In this document: piece after piece, positions 6,956 to 14,508 of the stretch
Layout of the letters: the number at the start of each line of letters is the position of its first letter
How positions within the stretch are numbered: position 1 is the stretch's first letter
Source: Nitrospinaceae bacterium
Lineage (GTDB): Bacteria > Nitrospinota > Nitrospinia > Nitrospinales > VA-1
Assembly (NCBI GenBank): GCA_029261435.1
Contig: JAJDBI010000069.1
Coordinates: 1-14,812 of the forward strand
DNA length: 14,812 bases
Reading direction: 5' to 3'
Position numbers and translations under genes: made by a program
The notes under the pieces: model-generated
Seen by the model: the letters and a program-made list of their open reading frames with translations, nothing else
What the model was told of the DNA's origin: nothing
The model's database searches: none

Positions 6956-7942
6956 TTTGAAACAAAAATTCTAAAACCAGGGCAAGGGTCACACGCTACC
7001 AGAGAACAGCTTGCCAGCACGGTTGACGAGGGACTTACTCTCAAAAAAAAATGTTTACCGTCATGGTTGATATTTGATAACACCGGAAGTGAGATCTTTA
7101 AAAAAATAACCGAACTTGCAGAATATCTTCCCGCTGCATGTGAATTTGAAATCATTCGCAATCATAAAGATGACATCGCTAAACTCATCAACATCGACAC
7201 CTTCAACCTCATCGAACTCGGCTCAGGCGATGGATGCAAGACCCGAATTCTCATTGAGCATTTTCTGAATAAGAAATTGAACTTTCACTACTTCCCCATT
7301 GACATTTCCAACGGGGCTGTCACAAACCTGGTTCGGTCACTAGAAAACGATCACCCCGACACGTCCCTGAAAGTCACTGGTTTAGCGGGAGATTACTTTG
7401 AAGGTTTAAAAGCGATCACTCAGGATGACTCAAAACAAAATCTAGTTCTCTTTCTGGGGGTCACCCTGAATAATATGAACTCAGAGTCAGCCAAGTCTTT
7501 TCTTACAAGTTTAAGAGAGTCCCTGGGACCAAAGGATTATTTATTGACCGGGTTTGATCTCATGAAAAATCCAAAACTGCTTTATTCTGCCTATAATAAT
7601 GTTCTTTTTGAAGAATTCAACCTGCACCTTCTGGACCGCCTGAATCAGGAGCTCGGTGCAAACTTTAACAAAAAATACTTTGTGCAGCAGGGTCAGTACA
7701 ATCCAATTACCCGTGCTGTAGAAAGTTATCTTTACAGCACGCGGGATCAGACCGTACATATCAAGGCTTTGAACAAAGACTTTCATTACAGAGCCTGGGA
7801 AGCAATGCAAACCGAGCAGTCCTTTAAATTCACGCTTGATGAAATGGAAAGCCTGGCAGCTGAGAATGGTTTTGAAGTCGTGGAACATTTATTCGACTCC
7901 AGAAAATATTTTGTAGATTCAGTTTGGAGGGTTGCCCACTAA
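6953..7942 (+). CDS. EgtD-like L-histidine N-alpha-methyltransferase
   Basis: The 329-residue protein matches the EgtD family along its length. The SAM-binding motif is ELGSGDG (88-94), the N-terminal signature is F-D-N-T-G-S-E-I-F (41-49) then AEYLP, and later motifs are G-V-T-L-N-N (169-174), F-N-L-x-x-L-x-x-L-N-x-E-L-G-A (222-236) and M-Q-T-E-Q-S-F-K-F (285-293). EgtD trimethylates histidine to hercynine, the first step of ergothioneine synthesis. Against the M. smegmatis enzyme as I recall it, pocket residues Y56, N166, Y206, E282 and S284 are kept (Y58, N174, Y214, E288, S290), while Y39 is F41 and M252 is S258. The kept E/S pair argues for an imidazole substrate. No egtB is in the window. 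It starts at TTG. Confidence 0.85.
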   Translation: MFETKILKPGQGSHATREQLASTVDEGLTLKKKCLPSWLIFDNTGSEIFKKITELAEYLPAACEFEIIRNHKDDIAKLINIDTFNLIELGSGDGCKTRILIEHFLNKKLNFHYFPIDISNGAVTNLVRSLENDHPDTSLKVTGLAGDYFEGLKAITQDDSKQNLVLFLGVTLNNMNSESAKSFLTSLRESLGPKDYLLTGFDLMKNPKLLYSAYNNVLFEEFNLHLLDRLNQELGANFNKKYFVQQGQYNPITRAVESYLYSTRDQTVHIKALNKDFHYRAWEAMQTEQSFKFTLDEMESLAAENGFEVVEHLFDSRKYFVDSVWRVAH

Positions 7943-7955
7943 GATAACTCGCACC

Positions 7956-7980
7956 ATCACACACCGGTGATTTATATTTA
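7956..7980 (+). terminator. Weak stem-loop after the methyltransferase gene
   Basis: ATCAC (7956-7960) pairs with GTGAT (7967-7971) around a 6-base loop and is followed by a T/A-rich run. It starts 14 bases after the stop codon, in the short gap between two convergent genes. The stem is short, so the call is tentative. Confidence 0.3.
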
Positions 7981-8015
7981 AAGCTATCAGTTTTTTATCA
8001 GGAAGGGGTTATATA

Positions 8016-8357
8016 TCAGGCGGCAATTCTTTTCAGGACATCGAGCTTCAGGCAGGTTCGAGTCTCATTTATTTGTTTCGAAAAACAAATCTCATAAGCT
8101 CCGACCTTGGAAAAAGCAAGTTCAAAGGATTCTCCCGAAATGAATTCTGACACAGAAAGTATCTCTTTAGAAAGAGGAGGTTTAGTCACGGTCAAATCGT
8201 ACAAGTTGGTCTCAAAGGTATTACTCACTCTGATGTTTGTGTTTTGATAGATCTTCAAAGAACTCGGACCCGAAAGATCCAGAGATATGGGTCCTGCCTG
8301 TCCAAAGCCCACAAAAACACATAACGACAATAACAAACAAAAAATGGTAGTACGCAT
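8016..8357 (-). CDS. Small exported protein with two cysteines, family unknown
   Basis: The frame is open from 8435, but the better start is ATG 8357. It has an AAGG Shine-Dalgarno about eight bases upstream and begins directly with a signal peptide (MRTT, hydrophobic core, likely cleavage after GQA at residue 21). That gives 113 residues, about 92 after cleavage. The mature part alternates hydrophobic and polar residues as a beta-sandwich would (for example N-L-Y-D-L-T-V near 51-57 and the strand at 77-91). C91 and C102 lie in the last strands and may form a disulfide. The layout faintly recalls cupredoxin-fold proteins, but the copper-binding histidines are missing, so I do not call it one. 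It is divergent from the SUMF1-like gene. Confidence 0.65.
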   Translation of the reverse strand: MRTTIFCLLLSLCVFVGFGQAGPISLDLSGPSSLKIYQNTNIRVSNTFETNLYDLTVTKPPLSKEILSVSEFISGESFELAFSKVGAYEICFSKQINETRTCLKLDVLKRIAA

Positions 8358-8387
8358 ATTTTGACCTTTTTTATAAAAAACCCTCAA

Positions 8388-8417
8388 CGCTAATAAGTAT
8401 AGCGGGAGGCGTAGCTT
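8388..8417. repeat. Two adjacent small inverted repeats upstream of the divergent exported genes
   Basis: CGCTA (8388-8392) pairs with TAGCG (8400-8404). Directly after it, GGAGGC and GCTTCC flank GTA with one G-T pair. The pair lies between the starts of the small exported protein and the SUMF1-like protein. It may be an operator or an RNA structure. No clear promoter was found in this 169-base gap. Confidence 0.2.
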
Positions 8418-8526
8418 CCGAATATCAGCGATCACCTGTAGGCATGTAAGACAAATCCTATATAACGTAGAGGTGCTATCCTATTCTCTCGGTGATGGGA
8501 AATAGCCCCACAAACAAAAAGACTAT

Positions 8527-9324
8527 ATGGGTTTTCAAACTCCTTCATCTTTAAAGCTTCAACTTGCTTTTTTCTGTTTTACGATATGCTCTTGCCTGAC
8601 TTCACCGCTTATCGCACTGGAGTCTAATGCCCCTCACTCTGAATGGATCTCTCCCACAACAAAAATGGAATTCATTCTTATTCCAGCCGGGTGTTTTAAT
8701 ATGGGAACGGAGAACGGCTTCGGTTTTGAATCTCCAGTTCATAAAGTTTGCGTGGATGAATTTTATATAGGGAAATTCGAAGTCACTCAGGAGCAATGGT
8801 TGAAATACATGCAGGAAAATTTTTCAAAATTTTCAGGGAAATCCCTTCCTGTCGAACGTGTCTCCTGGAATGACGCCAAAAGTTATATCAAAAAACTCAA
8901 CAAAGCAGAAAACACACAAAAATATCGTTTGCCCCGCGAGGCAGAATGGGAATATGCCGCTAGAGGTGGGACCACCAGTCAGTTCTACTGGGGGGATAAA
9001 ATTGACAACAGCTATGTCTGGTATTTTGGTACTTCTAATTACAAGACTCACCCTGTGGGCTCAAAAAAACCCAACCCATTTGGCCTATACGATGTAATGG
9101 GGAATGTATGGGAATGGGTAGAAGACTGGTATGACTATGATTATTTTAAGAATAGCCCTGTGCAAAACCCCAAAGGACCTGAAACAGGGCGTTTTAAGGT
9201 CAAGCGAGGCGGCTCTCAGGCCAACCTTATAAGCCATATAAAATCACACACACGATACCGAAAGTTGCCTGACACACGACACCACATAAACGGATTCAGA
9301 ATTGCTTTTTCACCCGATAAATGA
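8527..9324 (+). CDS. Exported SUMF1/FGE-fold protein lacking the FGE cysteine pair
   Basis: The 265-residue protein begins with a signal peptide (about 1-30). From residue 45 to the end it is a formylglycine-generating-enzyme-like (FGE-sulfatase/SUMF1) domain: I-P-A-G-C-F-N-M-G (52-60), V-S-W-N-D-A (112-117), RLPREAEWEYAARGG (134-148), G-L-Y-D-V-M-G-N-V-W-E-W (186-197), RGGS (227-230) and GFRIA (256-260). True FGE has a catalytic Cys pair between RGGS and the final arginine; this stretch (231-243) has no cysteine, so sulfatase activation is unlikely. There is no DinB domain, so it is not EgtB despite the nearby EgtD-like gene. Many bacteria use this fold for binding or other oxidations. C56 and C75 may pair. 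No sulfatase gene is in the window. A MuiA-like gene follows after 78 bases. Confidence 0.88.
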   Translation: MGFQTPSSLKLQLAFFCFTICSCLTSPLIALESNAPHSEWISPTTKMEFILIPAGCFNMGTENGFGFESPVHKVCVDEFYIGKFEVTQEQWLKYMQENFSKFSGKSLPVERVSWNDAKSYIKKLNKAENTQKYRLPREAEWEYAARGGTTSQFYWGDKIDNSYVWYFGTSNYKTHPVGSKKPNPFGLYDVMGNVWEWVEDWYDYDYFKNSPVQNPKGPETGRFKVKRGGSQANLISHIKSHTRYRKLPDTRHHINGFRIAFSPDK

Positions 9325-9402
9325 TCAGTGCAAAAATTGTTGTTGAATAGAATTATTGCCTTTACACTAACAACTAAAATCAAACCTATAAATAAATCAA
9401 AA

Positions 9403-11025
9403 ATGTCCTATTCGAATCACCTACTCTATAGAGTTATTTTTTTCTTGTTGGTCTTGTGCGTCCCAAATCTCGAAGCCGCTCAACAAGCTCAGCCAATAAA
9501 AGCTGGTAAAATCCAGAAGGTTCGCTTGTATACAGATCGGGCAGAGATATTCCGCCAAACGTCATTACAGTTTTCTCCAGGCTCTTCGGATGTAGTGATC
9601 GGTCCTTTTCCAAACACCATGATCACAGATTCTGTAAGAATTTCTCCGGGAACCGATTCCTCCATTCAGATAGGTCACTTTTCAATTCAAAGAACCTATC
9701 AAACCCGGTTTCTCGATGATTCTATTCAAAAGCAGGAAGCTCGTGTCGACCGATTCAGACTGAAACTGAACTCTATTAAGGATGAGTTGCTCAACTTGAA
9801 ACACCAATTGGATTATATTGATAATCTTTCTGGAGAAAAAGAGCACGCAAATGTTCTGCCGGGACCAGAGTATTGGGATTCTATACTGGAGTTCAAAGCC
9901 ACTCGAGGAAAAATAAAGCGGGATCGCCACAGAGAAATTCTGGTCGAATCTCAAATAGCAGCAAAGGAACTCAAGGTAGAAGAAAAAAAACTTGCCGACA
10001 TGAAGGTAGGAACTAAAAAAGAAACTCAATATATCCACATTCACCTCAGATCGACTCGATCCTTCGCAGGCCATCTTGATATTTCTTATCAAACAAGGAA
10101 TACAAGCTGGAGACCTGCCTACTTACTGCGCACCAACACAGTTCAACGATCCGTTGCATTCGAATACATCGGGCAGATAAACCAGCAAACCGGTGAAGAC
10201 TGGGAAGATGTCGCCCTGGAGCTAACTACAAGTCAACCTTCCCGAGGAACCACGCCACCAAAGCTGCGTCCCTGGGTTATTGACTATCCACCAAAAAACT
10301 TTCCGGCCTCCGGTGAAATCCATTCATTCGAGGAAAAAAGTCGATCCCTAAAACTAAGAGCTCCGCAACAAGACAGTGCTGTTGCCATGAGCGCCAGCGT
10401 CATCCAGTCAGGAGCCTCCTTCACTTATCAGATTCCTGACAAACAGACCATTGCAACAGGAACCAAAAATTATCGTTCCCTTATATTCAGTGATCAATTC
10501 GATGCGGACCTGATATACACATCAATACCTAAAAAGGTTCAAAGTGTATTCCTCAAAGCCAAAACCAAAAACGCCAGCCCATATCAGCTTTTACCCGGCT
10601 CCATCAAAAATTTTGTAGATGGTAGTTTCGTTGGAAAGTCCTGGATTAAAAATACGGCACCCGGGCAGAAAATGGAAATGGGACTGGGATTGGATGAATC
10701 CGTCAAAGTTAAGCGCAAACTCATTAAGAAGGAAGGTGGCGAGGGAGGAATTTTCAATCAAACAGCGAAACAACGTTATATTTTTGAAGTCAGCCTGGAA
10801 AATTTCAAAGATGTATCCGTTCAGGTTGAGTTGAAGGACCAACTCCCTCTCTCCTACCAGGAAGAGATCAAAGTACAGATCAATCAAATTAAACCCGAGC
10901 CGAACCACACAGACAAACAAAATTTTCTCACCTGGAAGGTAGACCTCGCTCCCAGGGAAAAGAAAACCATCACTCTGGATTTTCAGGTGGAATATCCCGA
11001 AGGCAAGACAGTCCGAGGCCTGTGA
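9403..11025 (+). CDS. MuiA-like protein (DUF4140-DUF4139), exported
   Basis: The frame is open from GTG 9328, but ATG 9403 is the better start because a signal peptide begins there (26 residues, ending P-N-L-E-A-A). That gives 540 residues. Residues about 35-130 form the DUF4140 beta domain (starting V-R-L-Y-T-D-R-A-E), about 105-205 are charged coiled coil, and about 210-538 are DUF4139, with the family motifs N-T-S-W-R-P-A-Y (233-240) and Q-T-G-E-D-W-E-D-V (262-270). Proteins of this type are annotated as mucoidy inhibitor MuiA family; their biochemical function is not established. It follows the SUMF1-like gene by 78 bases and may share its transcript, which would place both products in the periplasm. 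It converges with the CHASE kinase gene, leaving only five bases between stops. No Shine-Dalgarno is clear. Confidence 0.86.
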   Translation: MSYSNHLLYRVIFFLLVLCVPNLEAAQQAQPIKAGKIQKVRLYTDRAEIFRQTSLQFSPGSSDVVIGPFPNTMITDSVRISPGTDSSIQIGHFSIQRTYQTRFLDDSIQKQEARVDRFRLKLNSIKDELLNLKHQLDYIDNLSGEKEHANVLPGPEYWDSILEFKATRGKIKRDRHREILVESQIAAKELKVEEKKLADMKVGTKKETQYIHIHLRSTRSFAGHLDISYQTRNTSWRPAYLLRTNTVQRSVAFEYIGQINQQTGEDWEDVALELTTSQPSRGTTPPKLRPWVIDYPPKNFPASGEIHSFEEKSRSLKLRAPQQDSAVAMSASVIQSGASFTYQIPDKQTIATGTKNYRSLIFSDQFDADLIYTSIPKKVQSVFLKAKTKNASPYQLLPGSIKNFVDGSFVGKSWIKNTAPGQKMEMGLGLDESVKVKRKLIKKEGGEGGIFNQTAKQRYIFEVSLENFKDVSVQVELKDQLPLSYQEEIKVQINQIKPEPNHTDKQNFLTWKVDLAPREKKTITLDFQVEYPEGKTVRGL

Positions 11026-11030
11026 TACTT

Positions 11031-12755
11031 TTATTTTATCGGCAAAGAAAAATAAAATGTGGCTCCACTACCAAGCTGACTATCAACCCCGATACTCCCC
11101 TGATGTTCTTCAACAATCCTCTGGGCGATAGCCAGACCCAAACCTGAACTGCTTTCACCTCCTGTTGGGCGGGCGCTAAGTTTTCGAAAATGTTGAAACA
11201 GATGTTCCTGTTCGTCCGGGGAAATCCCCGGCCCTTCATCCTTAACGCTTAAAGTCATGGACTTTTCATCCGAAACCAGTTTGACAAAAATCTCTTTATC
11301 TGGAGGTGAATACTTGACCGCATTACTGAGAAGATTATCCACCACCTGTCCCATCCGGTTTGAATCAAAATAAAACTCTGCGGCCTCCTGTAAATCCGCA
11401 TGCAGACGGATGCCCTTCTTATCCGCCAGAAACTGTTGCAGGTGAATTTTCTCTTCGACAAGTCTCTTCATAGATGATTTGGAAGGATTCAGTTTCAATT
11501 GACCGCTTTCAATCACCGAGATATCCAGAAGGTTGCTGATCAATTCCAGCATATTTCCGCTGACATTTTTAATGCTTGTTAAAAATTCCTGACGGGTGTC
11601 CTCCTTGACCTGCACTCCTTTATCCAGAAGATACTTGGCGTAACCGCGGATAGAAGCAAGGGGATTCCTGAGATCGTGGGATGCGATTCCCAAAAATTTA
11701 TTTTTCAAATCGTTCAACGCGACAAGCTTATTGTTCGCCTGAGTCAGCTCTTCCGTACGGACCCGAACCTCATTCTCCACAACGCGGGTCCGCGATGCCA
11801 TTATCTCGATGATGATGGAGAGAAACAAACCTCCAGAAAAAATAGCCAGCCCCACCCAAAACGCATTTACTGTTTGTGGCCCACCACGAAATTCATCGGT
11901 AACCTGCCAAACCAGAAACCATCGACGATTGGAGACATTGATGACGTTGGTGATCTTCATGGCAGGGTTCTTTAACGGCTTACCATAAAGCAGGTTCTCC
12001 TCAACCAGTTCACCTTCTTCATAAACGGTCAGGTTCATTCCCTTGGGAATATAGGGGCTGACCAATTGGTCGAGCATGTCGCGCACCCGGTATATCCCCA
12101 GCACAAAACCCTTTAAGTGCTCTCGTCTTTCTTCAGTGCGTTCGGCCCTTTCATTATAGAAAGGAGCCATAATAATGAGATCCGATTTCGCGCGCGCATT
12201 GGGAACAGAACCAAACCGCGAAGCTGCAACCGCCCTGCCCGTATCCTGAGCTGTATTGGCAAGCTTTAATAATTGTGGATCAGAGGCCATGTCAAATCCC
12301 AGTGTCCGTTCATTGCCGGGAAGTGGCTCCGAGAAATGCACCGGGAAATATTCCTGCTGCGCCTCTGATATGCCTGCGGATGTAAAAATATGAAACTCTG
12401 AGTAACCCATAGAACGAGTGATACCTTCAAACCCTTCCCTCTCGGAATGGTCAATACGCGGAACCCACTCAAACGCTTGAATAAAAGGATGGTTTTTCAG
12501 AATGGGTTGAACATAAACGCCGAACTCTTCCCGGCTCACAAAATCCGAAGAGTTGAAAAGAGAAACAATGCCCCCCAGCTCCCTCTTCACCACTTCGAGT
12601 TCACCTGTTAAAATAAGGGTGTCTTCCAGAACTTCCTGTTCCAGCTCATCGAACCATACTTTCTGAGCCCGGTCTCGAACAATACCCCAGCTCACTACAG
12701 CCAAAATCAATCCCGCTATCAGTACGCCTCTGGTCTGGCTTGCTAAGGGTCCCAT
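11031..12755 (-). CDS. Membrane histidine kinase with periplasmic CHASE sensor domain
   Basis: The 574-residue protein has a first membrane helix at about 10-26 and a second at about 297-320. Between them is a CHASE ligand-binding domain with the family's marks: F-E-W-V-P-R (95-100), F-P-V-H-F-S-E-P (137-144), N-E-R-T-L-G-F-D (148-155) and D-T-G-R-A-V-A (171-177). After a coiled coil (about 322-352) come HisKA with H360 (SHDLRNPL), and HATPase with the N-box (N474, N478), D-E-G-P-G-I (506-511) and S-G-L-G-L-A-I (537-543). All are intact. CHASE domains sense small extracytoplasmic molecules; the ligand cannot be read here. GGAG eight bases before ATG 12755 supports the start. It is divergent from an NtrC-like activator, its probable partner, although pairing by neighbourhood is inference. 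Confidence 0.95.
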   Translation of the reverse strand: MGPLASQTRGVLIAGLILAVVSWGIVRDRAQKVWFDELEQEVLEDTLILTGELEVVKRELGGIVSLFNSSDFVSREEFGVYVQPILKNHPFIQAFEWVPRIDHSEREGFEGITRSMGYSEFHIFTSAGISEAQQEYFPVHFSEPLPGNERTLGFDMASDPQLLKLANTAQDTGRAVAASRFGSVPNARAKSDLIIMAPFYNERAERTEERREHLKGFVLGIYRVRDMLDQLVSPYIPKGMNLTVYEEGELVEENLLYGKPLKNPAMKITNVINVSNRRWFLVWQVTDEFRGGPQTVNAFWVGLAIFSGGLFLSIIIEIMASRTRVVENEVRVRTEELTQANNKLVALNDLKNKFLGIASHDLRNPLASIRGYAKYLLDKGVQVKEDTRQEFLTSIKNVSGNMLELISNLLDISVIESGQLKLNPSKSSMKRLVEEKIHLQQFLADKKGIRLHADLQEAAEFYFDSNRMGQVVDNLLSNAVKYSPPDKEIFVKLVSDEKSMTLSVKDEGPGISPDEQEHLFQHFRKLSARPTGGESSSGLGLAIAQRIVEEHQGSIGVDSQLGSGATFYFSLPIK

Positions 12756-12777
12756 TTGAGAAACTCCATCTTTTGAA

Positions 12778-12806
12778 ATTATGACAGTTTATCATTTTTT
12801 TCTTAA
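12778..12806 (-). promoter_or_regulatory. Possible sigma-70 promoter for the CHASE kinase
   Basis: Reading the minus strand, TTAAGA (12806-12801) and CATAAT (12783-12778) are 17 bases apart, with 4/6 and 5/6 matches to consensus. Transcription would start about 15 bases before ATG 12755, leaving the GGAG site in the leader. Confidence 0.35.
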
Positions 12807-12816
12807 AATTAATGGA

Positions 12817-12900
12817 GTGAGCTACAATAAGCGGCCCACTAGGCGTGGGGCCAATGTGTACGTGATATTCTTCCTTGGCCTTCGTGCCCCGGAGGGGTAA
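12817..12900 (+). other. 27-codon ORF and two GC-rich hairpins in the activator leader
   Basis: Between the divergent kinase and activator genes, two GC-rich stem-loops stand out from AT-rich surroundings: GGCCCAC/GTGGGGCC (12833-12839/12845-12852, one bulged G) and TGCCCC/GGGGTA around a GGA loop (12885-12899). The second hides a GGAGGGG Shine-Dalgarno-like run. A GTG-started frame of 27 codons spans both hairpins and ends at TAA 12898-12900. It has no proper ribosome-binding site, so it may be chance. Neither hairpin has a T-tract, so they do not look like terminators. Confidence 0.25.
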
Positions 12901-12944
12901 TAACCAGGTTTTGCGGGTTAATAATTGTCTCGACTGAAAAAAAT

Positions 12945-14309
12945 ATGGCCCATGAATTAATATATGTCGTCGATGACGATGCCCCCCTCAGGCGCTTGAT
13001 GAAAGCCCTTCTCGAAGACCAGGGCTACGTCATACGCGATTTCGAAAGTGGAAGTTCTCTGCTGGAAGCTCTGGACGATAGCACCGCTCTGAATCTGCTC
13101 GATGTCATGATGACGGGGTTAGATGGTGTGGAAACATTGAAACGGATCAAAACCGCCTATCCCGATCTGCCGGTCATTATGCTGACAAGCGTTGACAAGG
13201 TGGAAACTGCGGTCGAAGTGATCAAGCAAGGTGCTTACGATTATCTGCTCAAACCCGTTGACGAATCCCGTCTCTTCACCTGTCTGGATAAAGCCTTTGA
13301 ACAAAGAAACCTTGTCCGCAAAGTACGCCACCTGCAAAACGAAGTGGACCGCCTATCCGGCAAGGACGGCATCATCGGAAAGAGCAAGGCGTTAGACGAC
13401 ACTCTAAAAAAAGTCCATCAGGTTTCTGGCAGTAAAGCCAGTGTCCTCATTCTTGGAGAAACCGGAACCGGCAAAGAACTCATCGCGCGAGCTGTCCACC
13501 GCAACAGTTCCTACGCTACCGGACCCTTCATCGATATCAATTGCGGGGCCATTCCTGAAACACTGCAGGAAAGCGAATTGTTTGGTCACAAAAAGGGAGC
13601 TTTCACCGGTGCCACCGAATCCCGTCCCGGAAAACTGGAGTTGGCAGATGGTGGCACGCTGTTTCTCGATGAAGTCGCAGAAATGAGCCTCTCCACTCAG
13701 GCAAAACTGCTGCGCTTTCTACAGGAAAAAAGTTTTGAACGCGTTGGAGACAGTCAGAAAATTCAGGTCGATACCCGGGTGGTCTGTGCGACCAATAAAG
13801 ACCTCAAAACTTTAATTGCGGAGGGAAACTTTCGCGAAGACCTTTATTATCGCATCGCCGTGTTCCCCATCGAGGTTCCGGCTCTGCGTGACCGGGTGGA
13901 AGATCTCCCTCTACTGTGCACGCACTTTCTCAAAAAATATCAGGAAGATACTGGTAAGGAAATTTTATCTGTCAGTGATGAAGCCATGCAGGTTTTGCAG
14001 GATTATTCCTGGCCGGGAAATATCCGCCAGTTGGAGAACACGATTTACCAGGCCATGATCGTCACTTCCTACGACACCATTGATATCGACTGCCTGCCAG
14101 AAGGGGTCTGCGACCCTTCTGCGCCGGCTAATGAAAAAATAAGTGAAAAAACTTCCAACGATTCCACAACCCTCTACCACGATGTCGTCAAGCAAACCTT
14201 AAAGCAGGCACTGGACCACACCGACGGCAACATCCCCGGCGCGGCCAAAGCTTTGGGCATCAGCCGCAGCACGTTTTACCGCATGCTGAAAAAATACCAA
14301 CTAAACTAA
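12945..14309 (+). CDS. Sigma-54-dependent response regulator, NtrC family (second)
   Basis: The 454-residue protein has a receiver (about 4-120; D10-D12, phospho-acceptor D53, T81, K103), an AAA+ domain (about 142-372; Walker A GETGTGK 171-177, GAFTGA 218-223, Walker B LFLDE 239-243, R-E-D-L-Y-Y-R 297-303) and a Fis-type helix-turn-helix at the C-terminus (about 425-450, A-L-G-I-S-R-S-T-F-Y-R). Everything needed to activate sigma-54 RNA polymerase is present. The receiver reads LLDVMMTG where the family normally has MMPG, a proline-to-threonine change next to the active site; phosphorylation should still be possible. It is divergent from the CHASE kinase, the likely phosphoryl donor. A strong sigma-54 promoter begins about 150 bases after its stop and is a natural target. 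ATG 12945 lacks a clear Shine-Dalgarno. Confidence 0.96.
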   Translation: MAHELIYVVDDDAPLRRLMKALLEDQGYVIRDFESGSSLLEALDDSTALNLLDVMMTGLDGVETLKRIKTAYPDLPVIMLTSVDKVETAVEVIKQGAYDYLLKPVDESRLFTCLDKAFEQRNLVRKVRHLQNEVDRLSGKDGIIGKSKALDDTLKKVHQVSGSKASVLILGETGTGKELIARAVHRNSSYATGPFIDINCGAIPETLQESELFGHKKGAFTGATESRPGKLELADGGTLFLDEVAEMSLSTQAKLLRFLQEKSFERVGDSQKIQVDTRVVCATNKDLKTLIAEGNFREDLYYRIAVFPIEVPALRDRVEDLPLLCTHFLKKYQEDTGKEILSVSDEAMQVLQDYSWPGNIRQLENTIYQAMIVTSYDTIDIDCLPEGVCDPSAPANEKISEKTSNDSTTLYHDVVKQTLKQALDHTDGNIPGAAKALGISRSTFYRMLKKYQLN

Positions 14310-14347
14310 TCCCATTCTGACCCGGATAGCGTCCCATAATGGGATTA
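14307..14347 (+). terminator. Stem-loop overlapping the activator stop codon
   Basis: TAATCCCATT (14307-14316, beginning with the TAA stop) is perfectly complementary to AATGGGATTA (14338-14347) across a 21-base loop. There is no T-tract, so it may protect the mRNA end or act as a factor-dependent terminator rather than an intrinsic one. Confidence 0.4.
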
Positions 14348-14421
14348 CCCACTGCCGAAATGGCACCCACTGGCTCAGCACTTCTTCTTCGCCTTCAACC
14401 ACATCATTCAAACCCACTATT

Positions 14422-14452
14422 AAATAAGCACTTATAAGTTTATTTGTTTTTT
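14422..14452 (+). terminator. AT-rich hairpin with T-tract before the sigma-54 promoter
   Basis: AAATAA (14422-14427) pairs with TTATTT (14440-14445), enclosing the palindrome ACTTATAAGT (14430-14439), and a run of six T follows at 14447-14452. It would insulate the downstream sigma-54 promoter from activator-gene read-through. Because it lies 11-40 bases upstream of the -24 element, it could instead be a protein-binding site. Confidence 0.4.
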
Positions 14453-14461
14453 CGACCCTTC

Positions 14462-14477
14462 CGGCACAAGCCTTGCT
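14462..14477 (+). promoter_or_regulatory. Sigma-54 (-24/-12) promoter for the operon at the right edge
   Basis: CGGCACAAGCCTTGCT has the invariant GG (14463-14464) and GC (14475-14476) at the correct spacing. It matches the consensus TGGCAC-N5-TTGC at all positions except the first T. Transcription should begin near 14488, about 21 bases before an ATG with a good Shine-Dalgarno. It lies just downstream of a sigma-54 activator gene. Confidence 0.75.
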
Positions 14478-14508
14478 ATTTACAAGGTTAAGAAGAAAGG
14501 AAGGCATC

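Noticed and set aside
8527..9324. Possible EgtB partner for the EgtD-like gene
   Set aside because: It has only the SUMF1-like domain, a signal peptide, and no DinB domain, so it cannot be a cytoplasmic hercynine-thiol oxygenase of the EgtB type.
11033..11058. ATTTTAT/ATAAAAT inverted repeat as a bidirectional terminator between convergent genes
   Set aside because: It is a seven-pair stem made only of A and T within the kinase coding end; too weak to support.
12875..12903. TTGGCC-17-TAATAA as a sigma-70 promoter for the second activator
   Set aside because: Only 4/6 and 3/6 matches, and the spacer is occupied by a GC-rich hairpin.
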